From assembly GCA_023101725.1 (NCBI GenBank), contig JALJCO010001155.1:185260-249259 (forward strand): a stretch of 64,000 nucleotides of DNA. The letters run 5' to 3'. Within the stretch, counting starts at the first letter, position 1. Each line of letters begins with the position of its first letter. The position numbers and the translations under genes are program-made. This DNA comes from Atherinomorus stipes. Taxonomy: Eukaryota; Chordata; Actinopteri; Atheriniformes; Atherinidae. Below are positions 14,583 to 26,500 of this stretch, piece after piece. The notes beneath the pieces are model-generated. The model was not told the origin of the DNA, made no database searches, and saw nothing but the letters and a program-made list of their open reading frames with translations.

Positions 14583-17500
14583 TTATTAACAGCCAGATGA
14601 AAAAAAAAATTTTCCTACACACATTCTACCATCTGAAATAAAGAGTACAGAATTATCTAAAATGGAAAATTTTGACAAAAGGACACAAATACAACCTAAT
14701 GTTTATCATTTTTCTCATGTAGTGCACACAGGATGATGAAAATAATGAATAAATAAATATCTATCAACCAACAAAAACAATAATCAAAAAACGCAATCTG
14801 GTCCATCAATTAATGTTCTCGGTTATTGTCAGTTTTCAGAAATCAAGATGATTTATTAGTCCTCAGATGACTTACCTCCTCACTGGTCTCTGAAAGCTTC
14901 TCAGGATCTGCCGTGGCAGTGTCCTTCACTTGCCTGCACAGTGTAAAACCCACATAAGATCAGGAAATAAAATAACTGGAAAAAGACCTTTAGCATTATG
15001 TAGGAGGACTAGACGATAATTTAACAACAATATACAGATACTAACCAAGAAATTAGAATATCCTGGAAAAGTTCATGTATTTCCATAATTCAACTTAAAA
15101 AGGTGCAATTTAAATATTGTATAGACAAATGAAATGTGAATCAATATATTTCAAGCTTTTATTTGTTTGTATGTTGCTGATTGTTTCTCTTCCTTCTTCC
15201 TTTCAGCCCATCATGTAGCTTAATACTACAGTCATTACTTCCTCCCAACCAATTACAAACACAGACCCAAACACACTCTGTGACCAATTCCTGCCTCTCT
15301 CAAACCAACAACAGAGAGCACGTACTGGAGGAAATGTCACAGCAAGGTAGGGATGGGTACCGATCACATTTGAATCGATATGGTACCAACTTCCGGTACC
15401 GGTACCAGTTTTCGGTACCTGTGTGTGTGTGTTTGTTTATACGGCTATACCAGATTTATTTCTCATCCTCACCCAATTCTATATAGTGTCGGAGCGTCTG
15501 GTACACAAAGAAAAATGTAATGACAGAATAATTTTTTTAATGAGTAAAAGATGGAATGTTTTTGTGCACTAAAGTGGCCTTCTATTGACGGTGTATTTTG
15601 CACAGGAAAGGGGCTGAGAGCGTGGGGAGTGACCTGCTGCAAATGGACCTGGACCAGTTTCCAAACTTGGTGCACACAGTTTTTGCCGTGCTGGTTAAAC
15701 CATACAAGCTTCTTCAGAGAGACGCAGACTCGATGACAGATGGAATTTAATGAGTAAAAAGATGGCAATGTTCTCCTACACTAAACTGATTCTGTCGCGG
15801 TGTGGGGGGATGCAGTGAGGGAGGCGTAAGCCTCCAGACAGACGTGACCTAAGCCCAGTCTTCCAAACTTGGTTTACCCTGTTGGTTGATGGTTAAATTC
15901 ATACAAGCATTTTCTTCAGATTGAGTTCTTGAACTCAATATGATGTCTGCCTTGTGACAGACTGGCGCACCTGTCCAGGGTGTACCCGAACCTCTCGCCT
16001 GATAATAGCTGGGATAGGCTCCAGCAACCCCCGCGCCCTGAACTGGATAAGCGGTACAGAAAATGACATGAAAATGACATGAGTTCTTGAACTGCAGTTT
16101 GAGATCTCCGCTGGTTATTATCTGCCCCCCCCCCTTAGATCTGTTCAGCCGCTGAGGGGCTGACTGACTTCTCCCTCTTCTTTCTGCGGGCTGCAGACGA
16201 AGCGTCGGGAACGGAGTTTGAGAAGAATACTGTGTTTAATCAGTCACTTCCTCAGATCAGACGTGTTCCCGCCGCATGTCTTACATTTTGCATCTAAAAT
16301 ATTGTAGCAAACTTGATGTTTTAGAGAAGTGAAGCCAGAAAAGCTTAAATCAGCTGCTTGTTCTGACTGAACACGCGGGCGCTGCGGCTGATGTCATGCG
16401 TTCGATGCGACATTCACGTGCCACATAGAAATCACCAACTCCTCTCACAGTAAAAAGGATGCATTTAGGTACCGAAACATTGTACCGTTTGATTTCACGT
16501 GAATCGGTACTCACGGAGTTCAGATATAAGTACTGAATTCGGACCCATCGAGAAGGAGACCCCAATCCCCTAAATGGAAAAAAGAAAAAAAAAAAAAAAA
16601 AAAGAAAGATAAAAAAGAGAGAGAAAAAAAAAAAAGAAAAAAAAGGGCCCCAGGGCCCCCCAAGCCGCCCTCATGAACGCACACGTGAACACACCACCTT
16701 CTTCTGAATAAAATTAAGTTTACTGTAAGAATACTTTGTTCTATGTTAAAACAAAGTCAACAGACTCCCCTGTTGCCAATATCGTGGTCACATTTACTCC
16801 TGCCTCTTCTCTTTCCCAAATACTCTCCTTTAAACCTGTTCACGTCAGCTTGGTCACAAAACATTTCAGATAATCTGCCATTTCTTTCTCTTCAGAAAAA
16901 TTATCAATAAAATAAATATGATCAGATTTATTTAGTAAAAGTCTTTAAGATACTGAAATACTAATTTTGTCAGATGATGCTGTGATTTTTCATGAGATTT
17001 TATGAAAGCAAAGACAGAAAGCCAGACCTTTGTTTGTCTTTTTCTTCCTCTCCCTGGTTGTCCTTCCTCTTCCTATGTGGATCATCACTGGTTGCTGCTT
17101 CAGTGAGAAGTTTCTAAAAATAATAATAATAAGACAAAGACAAAAGGGGAGAAAAGAAAGTTTTAAAACCAAGTGATAATTACCAAAGTAGTGTGGTGAG
17201 AATTTTTTTTAAATACAAAAACATCTGGTGCATCAAACAATTGCAGTATTTTATATGTATACTCCATGCATGAAAGATGTTTCCATCATTCAGAGCCCAG
17301 TCGTCTATATGGAGGGGCCCACATGGTTCTACAGAGGATCATTTATATGCAGGGATCAGAAGAATCACATAGTTTTAAGGATAGCATTTGAGAACACCTC
17401 CGATAAAAGAATCAGAGCAGTATCATCGCAGTACAGATATTCTTAGTGACAGAGCAAAAACACAAGTTTTCACATGGTTCACTAATTCAATACTATAATT

Positions 17501-20500
17501 TAATAACTTTTTTGTCCAGCTCACAGAATGAAATGTGACGATGTCAGTAGAACAAGTATCAAGAACAAGATACTAGTACCGGTATAACAATCAGCTAGTA
17601 ACGACAGTCAAATTTTCTTGGCATGATTATTGTAGAAAAAAGGTCACAATTTTATGATTATGATGATTAATATGCATTAATTAATTTCCAAACACGATAC
17701 ATTTGTAAAATCACACGAGCACTATAGGTTTTTAAGCTTCAATTACAACTGTTAAAACAAATGTGGTAAAGCAAATACATTAATCTGTGGAGTTAGCGTG
17801 TTATTTATTCTTTGCATTAGAGACCAAAGTTATCGCTCATGCTTTATATCAAAAATCTGAATTTGGAATCATCTCAGCTGGATTTGTGCATGTAGGTGCG
17901 TTGTTACTGTGGTGAACAGGATCAAACAAAAACCACTTTATCCTCCTCATTTATGAGGTTTCTGGCAGTTCTCTTGCATTACATTTAGATTGCCCTGCAT
18001 GTCGGACTAGGTAACCCTACTCCCACGCACCTGAATTAAATGAATGGCTCACTAACAGGCTTGCAAAGAACTTAATGAAGAAGTTCATTAATCTGAATGA
18101 GGTGTGTTGGAGTAGGAACAGACTTGCAGGGCAGTGGGTCCTGAGGACCAGAATTGAGAAACACATTGAAAGATGTCTCATTTAATATATCAAATATCTT
18201 AGTTTCCATTCTGATCTGCTGTTATAGTTCATACATAATGGAAAGTAACAATATTGACAAATCTTTATGATTAATGAATTGTGACATTTAGTACCGTTGC
18301 TAATTGTGAAATTATATAATTGTGGCATCCCTACAATCAGCCACAATTAAACGAATGATTTCAAATTAACATTGATCATTTATTTACAATGCAATGTTCT
18401 GATAGATGCCTTGAGAATCATTGTATTAAATCAAAATAATAATAAATTAATTACTAATAATTAACTGTTAAATTCAATTAATTACACTTAATTCTCACAA
18501 AATTTTAGTCATTTGGACTATTAACTTAAAAGCTACTGACCTTAGAGTGACTGTCTCCATCAGCAGTTTTTCTCCTCTCAAGAGACATCTCTTTTTTGCA
18601 CTGGGAGGCTTTTAGGCTCTCCTTTAAACCCTCAGCCTGAGCTTCTGCTGTCTCCATGTGCACCAGTGAGGAATCCCTATTGGGTTTCACCTCCTTAGTA
18701 ATAGAAAACACAAAGATATGCAACATTTCAAGCACTGGACTAAGAATATGCAATGCTTGCTTTGACTTCAAACAATTCAGATAAAATATTGCAGATATCA
18801 GTCTTTTTCAGAAAACAATTTGAGGGAAGAAAGACTTCAGTCATGCATATTTACTTCACACATAGGATCATGAGTATTGTGTAAGTAACTACTATGGATG
18901 CAAGACTCAGAACATCAGTCTCTTAACAGCTATATGTCTGGAATTACAGCTGCATACCATAAACAATTATTTATCTCTGTAAAAGATGTGGCACCTGCAG
19001 AGAGATACTGTTTGTGTGAGTGTAAAACACCAGATGGATAATAGAGTATTATTAGATGAATAGCTAAAAGCTGAAAGACTGCATGTAAATTCAGAATATC
19101 TTAAGCACATGAATATAGCAGTATAAATAAGAGTAATATCCTGTGGAGCTGTGATTAATAATGCATAATAACAACAGCAGGTCAAATCATTTCCAATTCA
19201 TTACAATTTAAGTGCAGATACAACTCATCTTACGTTTACACTCAATTTGATTAGTGCTGCTTTTAAAGTATTTGATACAGTTTTTTATTGCATGTTTCCA
19301 TCTGTATGCTGGTCTGGAAGGAAAAAGAAATTCAATGCTGGACCTCTTACCTTTCTACGTCTAGAGGAGGAACAGCTATTATCTTGAGAAGATGTTGAGG
19401 ACCCAGATGATCTAGAGGATGAGGACCCAGAGTCTGATTCTGATGAAGAAGAGTCATGAGACGAAGACCTTCGCCTTGCTCGTTTCTCTTCTTTCTTTTT
19501 ATCACTTCCCCTCTGCTCTGCAGCGCCCACCAGCCGCGAGGAACTCTTGCTTTCATCCACCTCTCTTCCTCTTTTGATGGTCTCCTTGACAGACTTTTCA
19601 GTCTTTGCTGAGGCTGTTTGTTCTTTCTCAAACCTTTTGACTCCTTTTGGATCCTGGTCCAGTGCAATTTTATTAGTGTTCTTCTCAGACATGGTCCCTG
19701 CAGCCTCCTGTTTTGACAGAACCTGTGGATCTTCTTGCTCAGTGGAGGACTGGTTTCCTTCTTGTCGTTCCCCAACACTGGTGGGTGAGGTGACAGGTGA
19801 GGCCCGAGGCTGGGGGCTGTCAGAGAACGTACGGGGCCGCTTAATAACCAAAGGGGTGGATGAGGATGCGGGCTGAACTGGGGAGTCCCTTAAGAAGCGG
19901 AACTTCTTAAATGATGAGTGTGGTGACAGAGGTGTTGCATCAGACCCTGCGCCATGGGCTTCACTCTGGGACACTGGAGCATGGACATCTTCCTGCTCTC
20001 CTGCCTCTGTCGATGACTTCCTAGCTGGTCCTGTAGAGAGGGGGGGAGGAGTGGGCAGGGGAGTGAGACCAACCTCACGGCCATGTTTGGATGGAGAGAG
20101 GTAACTCTCCCTCTCCTTTTCAGCCATCCTAAACCTCTCTTTCTCCTCTGCTAATGCCCTCTCCTGCTCATCCTTCTCCTTCTGCATGGCCTTTTCTTTT
20201 TCCAATCTCTCCTGTTCAAGAGCCATCTCCTTCTCCTTTCTTTCTTTCTCCAGTGCTCTTTCCCTTTCGAGTTTCTCCTGCTCCAGAGCTTTCTCTTTCT
20301 CCAACTGTTCTTTCCTCTCCTTCTCAGCTTTTTCTTTCTCCATCCTCTCCTGTTCCAGAGCTGCCTCCCTCTCCGCCTTCTCTTTTTCCTCCCGTTCTCG
20401 CCTTTCCCTCTCTTTCCGCTCTTGCTCCAAAAGGCGCTCTCTTTCAATTCTTTCTTTTTCCTTCCTCTCTTGCTCCAACCTTTCTTGTTTTAGAGCCTTT

Positions 20501-23500
20501 TCTCTCGCGATTCTCTCCTCCTCCAAGGCCTTTTCTTTAGCAATTCTCTCTAGCTCTGCGGCTTTCTCCCGCTCTAGTCTTTCTTGCTCTAAAGCCTTCT
20601 CCCTTTCTATCCTCTCAAGCTCCAAGGCTTTCTCCTTCTCAATCCTTTCCTTTTCCAATCTCTCTTTTTCCAGAGCTTTTTCTCTCTCAATCCTTTCCTT
20701 TTCCAATCTCTCTTTTTCCAGAGCTTTCTCTTTCTCAATCCTTTCCTTTTCCAGAGCTTTCTCTCTCTCAATCCTTTCTTTTTCCAGAGCTCTTTCTTTC
20801 TCAATCCTTTCTTTTTCCAGCCTCTCTTTTTCCAAAGCTTTTTCTCTCTCAATCCTTTCCTTTTCCTGCCTCTCCTTTTCCAAAGCCTTTTCTCTCTCAA
20901 TTCTTTCCTTTTCCTGCCTCTCCTTTTCCAGAGCCTTTTCTCTCTCAATTCTTTCCTTTTCCTGCCTCTCCTTTTCCAGAGCCTTTTCTCTCTCAATTCT
21001 TTCCTTTTCCTGCCTCTCCTTTTCCAGAGCCTTTTCTCTCTCAATTCTTTCCTTTTCCTTTCTTTCAGCCTCCAGAGCTCTCTCCCTCTCCAACCTCTCT
21101 TGCTCTAGAGCCTTGGCTCTTTCTAGCTCCTTTGCCCTTTCCATTTCCTTCCTTTCCCTCTCCTCTCTTTCTCTCTGCAAGCGTTCCTGCTCCAAAGCTC
21201 TCTTTCTTTCCAGCTCCTTCTGCCTTTCAAGCTCCAAGGCCCTCTCTCGAGCCAAAGCTTGCTCCCTTTCCTGCCTCTCTTTTTCTAGAGCAAGTTCTCT
21301 TTCCCGCTGTAAAGCCTTTTCTTTTTCTTCTCTTTCTAAGGCCTGCTGCTGTTCAAATCTCTCTCTCTCCAGAGCTCTCTCCCTTTCCTCTCGCTCCAGC
21401 GCGATGGCTCTTTCCCGTTCTTCCTCAGCTGCTCGTTCTTGCTCCAATTTTCTCAACTTTTCTTGCCTTTCAAGCTCAACTAATTTTTCTCTTTCCATCT
21501 CAGACTCGCTCCCTCTGTCCCTCTCCTCTACTGCAGTGGCCTTGAGCACACTCACAGGTACTTGGATATGGACCGAATGTGCTCCTGCGACACCCTGGTG
21601 GGCACCTGCAATCTTGGAAAATGGTACATGCCCTGCAGTGTTGCCTGTGTGAGTGATGGCAGATACCAGACCCTCTGGAGGCCCTCTGCCAGGGAACGAT
21701 GTAGCTGAAGGTGAATTGCTGTCCTGCCTATTGTCTTCCCTTTCGATGCCATGCCAACCCACTCCAGAAAAAGCACCCTCTGACTCCATTGTAAGCGCCA
21801 GAAGGGTCAGCGGGCCAGGCTTGCGCTCATTAGGCTCACTCCTCTGCGGTTCTGGGCTGCTACTGCGGCTGCCACTGCTGGAGGAACCGGAGCTGGACGT
21901 ACTGGGTGAATGTCTGGCTGGGGCAACATCAGGACTAGGTGGGCTCTGTTTAGGGGTGTCAGGTAAGGGGAATGATAACTCTGGAGGTGGGGAGGGAGGA
22001 GGTGTTGGCTGGCGGAGTTGAGGAGACAAAAGGGAAGGGATGTGTTGCTGCTGGGGTTGACGGGATGCACCAGACCTCTCCCTTGCTGTGGGCACTCTGG
22101 CAGGTTCTCTGAAGTTTCTCCTTCGAGCGGCGCTGTCCCAGTCATCGTCATCACCATCCTCCTCTCCACCCTCGCTATCATCGTCATCGCTGTCGCCCGC
22201 TACTTCGCTGGAGGCAGAACCTCGCTCTTGCCGTTGCTCACCGCCAGGAACCCGCATGGCCACAGAGCCAGAGGCAGGTGGACTTGATACGTCTACTTCC
22301 TGATTCATATTACCTTGCCCTGCATTAACTGAACCAAACAATCCCTCTCCATCAGAGGGGCCAGGTGGCTTGTGTTGGCCAGCTAACACAGGTGTGACAT
22401 CCTGATTAGAACCAAAAAGGAAAACAGAAATAAAAGAAAAAAGGGAGATGAGATTTTTTTAAATGACTGATATTTGCTTTGTGTGTGAACCTTTTTGACA
22501 AAAACCTAATCAGCTTTAAAAAACAAAATGAATGCAAACACAAATAAAAAGATGTGAAAATATATGGGGAAGAAAAACAGAGCTGCAAACCTGGGCAGGA
22601 GGAGGGCATGATGTCCTGTTGTTAACTTCTGTGTGGTCCTCTTGTTCTGTTGACAAAAGAAAAACAAATAGTTTCAGATATTTGCATATTAACACACTGA
22701 ACAAAAATCCATAATGCCTTCTTAACCCTGGAATGGAAATCATATGGGGCCCATTCAAAAAAGTCAGCACCTGGCTTTAACTAAGCAAATGGACACGAGC
22801 CTCCCATTGAATATTACTGCATGGATAATTACATTTCAGCTGTCAACAAATATTAAACCTTAAAGGAATAGTTCACCCACAGAACGATTTAACTTTGTTT
22901 TCCACTTACCTTCATGGTGAGCAAGACTCTGGAGCACTTTAATATTTCAAATGTAGCCGGCGATCAGGACGACTTCTCGTTTTCCCCCAACTTTCATATA
23001 ATGGAGTTCGATTGAGCCCGAGCCAACAAGGTCCTTGGAAGTCCACAAAAACTTGTCAATATTCCTCCATACTGCTCGTCCAATGTAATTCAAGTGTCCT
23101 GAGTGGGTAGTGTCCAGAATTTACTCGAAACGACGTCATTTACTATATTTTTAGAGCCTAAAAAGAAGAATATATAACTCCACGGAGCGTGCATCTGCGC
23201 ATCCACGAAACTACGGAAGCCTCGGCGTTCAGAGCCAACGCTGCTGATAATACAAGCGTAGGTGAAGAAATTCACTGTTTACATTGTGTTAAGAGCAACA
23301 GAGCTGCAGACGAACCGGGACAAACACAAGAGGAGTTGGATATTGATTTAAAACAAATAATGAAAAAAAAAAAGAGAACGCGCGATCTCGTCTGCCGCGC
23401 CTTCCATAGTTTCATAAACGTGCATTGACGTGCACGCAAGAGATGTGATGTACTTCTATTTAGGCTCTAAAAATATATTAAACGGCGTAGTTTTGAGTAA

Positions 23501-26500
23501 ATTATGGACACTACCCACTCAGGACACTTGGATTACATTGGACGAGCAGTATGGAGGAATATTGACAAGTTTTTCTTCTAAGACTTCCAAGGACCTTGTT
23601 GGCTCGGGCTCAATCGAACTCCATTATATGAAAGTTGGGGGAAAACGAGAAGTCGTCCTGATCGCCGGCTACATTTGAAATATTAAAAAAGTGTTCCAGA
23701 GTCTTGCTCACCATGAAGGTAAGTGGAAAATAAAGTTAAATCGTTCTGTGGGTGAACTATTCCTTTAACAAACGCAGCAAGCAGCTTCTCATTTCTTAAA
23801 CCACCATGTCAGAAGACATCCTGTGGTTGTAGAAAAGATTTAATGTTTCAGAAGCGTCAAATTATCAACATGCATAAAGCAAAGAAAATATCTAAGGAGA
23901 TTTCTGAATTTATCAAACTGGGTTAAGAACTGTATAACACATCGAAACTGGAGGCACAGTAGGGAACCATCTTCTTCAAGGAAGAAAAGTGCTCAGAAAA
24001 AAGTCTTAAATGATGGCGATCGGCAATCACTTAAAAGTTTGGTGAAATCAAATCATAATAAAAAAACAAACAATGGAATTAAGGACTACATTTAATGGTG
24101 TAAATAAGAGCATTTCCACATGTACAATATGAACAGAACGAGGGATTAGGACTAAACAGCTGTGCGGCCATAAAAAAAACGTACGTTATCACCATTTACA
24201 AACAGAATTTAACATCATGAAAAAGTTTTCTTTCTTGAAACGGTTCAAAATCCATGATCAATTATTTATCGTGAAAATAAATTTACATGCAGACTTCATA
24301 TGAAAAAGGTTGCAACCAACAAAACGTTTATCTTCCATAGTAAATTATGAAAATGAATAAATTCTTTCAGTCACCTTAAAGGGATATTGTGTAAGTTCTC
24401 CTGTGTTTTATTCACAAAAACTGATTATTTGGTTCAAAAGTGTTTTTTCATTAATCAGTAATCACTCCCATCAACAAACTGAAGTGCTCCTCTAAGTTCT
24501 AAATTTGCCGTTCGTATCATTCATTTACACATCGAGCGGGGCGGCTCAGTGAAGGCTGCCATGTCGTATCGCCATGTTTTTGCGTTCGGGAGAAGCGTGA
24601 CGGTAGGAAAACACAGAAACTCACCGGACACACCGGAGTTTTCAGCTCAGTTCGAGGTAATGCCTTTGAAAAGTCACCGCGCTGCAGAGGGGAGAAACTA
24701 CCGTCTCACTGACGCTGGGTTCACGTGCAGTCGGGCAGACGGCCGTTGGTAACAAACCAGATGTCATTTTAATCAATGAAGCCGAGCGAAAGACGGTAAA
24801 ACATGGGTCAGGGAAAACAATACGACATCGCCATGACAACCGAACAGATGTGGGCTGATGTCACTGTAACTGACGGACCACGTCTTCACATAGAGGCCGG
24901 TGATAACTTTACATGCAGCGGATGTCGTCGGTCTGCCCGGTTTCACGCGAATGCAGCATGAAAAGTACAAGGGAGCTGCTCCCGATTACACAGTGTCCCT
25001 TTAACCAATTACTGATTGCTCTGAATTAAAGTTGAAGTAAATCACAGCAAATATGCAGTGTATAATATGGCTGGTTAAGACCTTTTCTACACTTTATCAT
25101 TAACACACAGCTATACATACCCATACACATACGAACAAAAAAAAGTGACTAGATGCCAGTTTGACATTCATTGTTCTAGCACCAATCAACTGGGCTAATT
25201 GAGGGAAAAAAAAGGAAGAAGATTGGACTCTGGAGAAAAAGAAGGTCATGTGGTGCAGAGTGATGGGAACATTAGGGTAACACGAGAGGCAGATGAAGTG
25301 ATGCAGCCATCATGACTAGTTCCTACTGGACAACCCTGTGGAGGCAGTGTATCCTCTGGGGTTGCTGCAGTTGGTCTAAGTTCCTGCTTAGGTTCAGGTT
25401 TACGTTCAGCCGGATTATTTACCCAAAGAATAACGTCAGCTGACTCCCTGATTACACTTAATGACCAGGTTGTTCCATCAATGGATTTTGTCTTCCCAAA
25501 GGGATGGGCGTACTCCAAGATGATAATGCCAGGATTCATCAGGTTCAAATTGTGAAAGAGTGGTTCAGAGCGAATGGGACATAATGGGCTATATGCCCGG
25601 CTCCACTACTTCCTGAACTTCAGACAGCACCTTTGCTTCCTGTCTTTCATTACTGGTTGAACTAATTACTCCAGGTGTGTCTGGCCAGTTACTGAGGTCA
25701 GACACACCTGGGTTAATCAGTTCACCCAGTCACAACAGACAGGAAGCAAAGGTGCTGTCTGAAGTTCAGGAAGTAGTGGAGCCGTGCATATAGCCCATTA
25801 AACACATGTATTGGTCACCACAGACTCCAGATCTTAACCCCATTGCAAAACTTTGGGGATGGGCTAGAGAAAACTTTGCGCAATGGTCAGACTCCTCCGA
25901 CATCAACACAAGCTCTTGGAAGAAAACTGAATGCAACAGTGGACAAAATTAAATGTTGAGACATTGCAGACGCTTATCTAAATGATGCCACAAAAAGTGC
26001 TGCCTTAATCAAAGCTAAAGGGGGTCCAATTAAATGTAAATGTGTGATTTATTTTGCACAAGGTGTGCATTGTTAGAGTATAACTTATTGAAGAAAAACA
26101 CATTAGCAGCCAAACTGTAAGAAAGTTGCATTGGAAGGAAAGTTTGGCTGAAACCTCCAGAGAAATCATGAACGCACTGGTGTGTTTGTACCCTGAGCAG
26201 TGACAGATCCTTACAGCACTTACCATTTGTATCATATGCTTCACGAGCTTCTCTCTCCAGACGCTGCCTCAGGAGCTCTTGTTGCTTAGCCAGATACTGC
26301 TTGATAAAACTGTTCTGGCTCATTTCTTCACCGATCTAAATACAGAGTGGGGAAAAATAAGTGCAAGCTACTAAAACAAGCTTTGCAGATATTTACAAGA
26401 ATGGTTATCATTATAATTATCAGGCTGTTACTTAAGAGGCTTCAGCCTTTGAATGAAAGAAAAAAAAAAAGTATCTCAGACTCTTACCTGAGAGTTTGGC

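Larger units (their letters stand above)
22745..26050 (+). mobile_element. Old Tc1/mariner copy split by three nested foldback elements
   Basis: Segments 22745-22863, 23765-24379, 25005-25581 and 25801-26050 together follow the order of the Tc1-like element at 6523-7421. Its HTH-encoding part is recognisable near 23800-23950, its middle near 25285-25560, and its catalytic C-terminal region near 25810-26030. The reading frames are riddled with stops and shifts, so it is a pseudogene. The breaks coincide exactly with three inverted-repeat elements, listed separately. The 3' inverted repeat is not recognisable. It lies in the acin1 intron between the exons at 26335-26224 and 22646-22591. Confidence 0.7.

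Noticed and set aside
15025..15180. A stretch resembling a common fish repeat (AAGAAATTAGAATATCCTGG)
   Set aside because: Recognised only from memory, with no visible inverted partner or target duplication in the window. Too weak to list as an element.
20186..21652. A 488-codon plus-strand open frame rich in Ser/Phe/Leu
   Set aside because: It is the antisense image of the acin1 Glu/Arg/Lys-rich exon. Stop codons are suppressed on the opposite strand by the GAG/AAG/AGA composition. It has no domain and no splice support.
26030..26323. An open frame reading past the acin1 exon at 26335-26224
   Set aside because: Only the first part ([20 protein letters not shown]) is exon; the rest is intron read-through after the GTAAGT donor.
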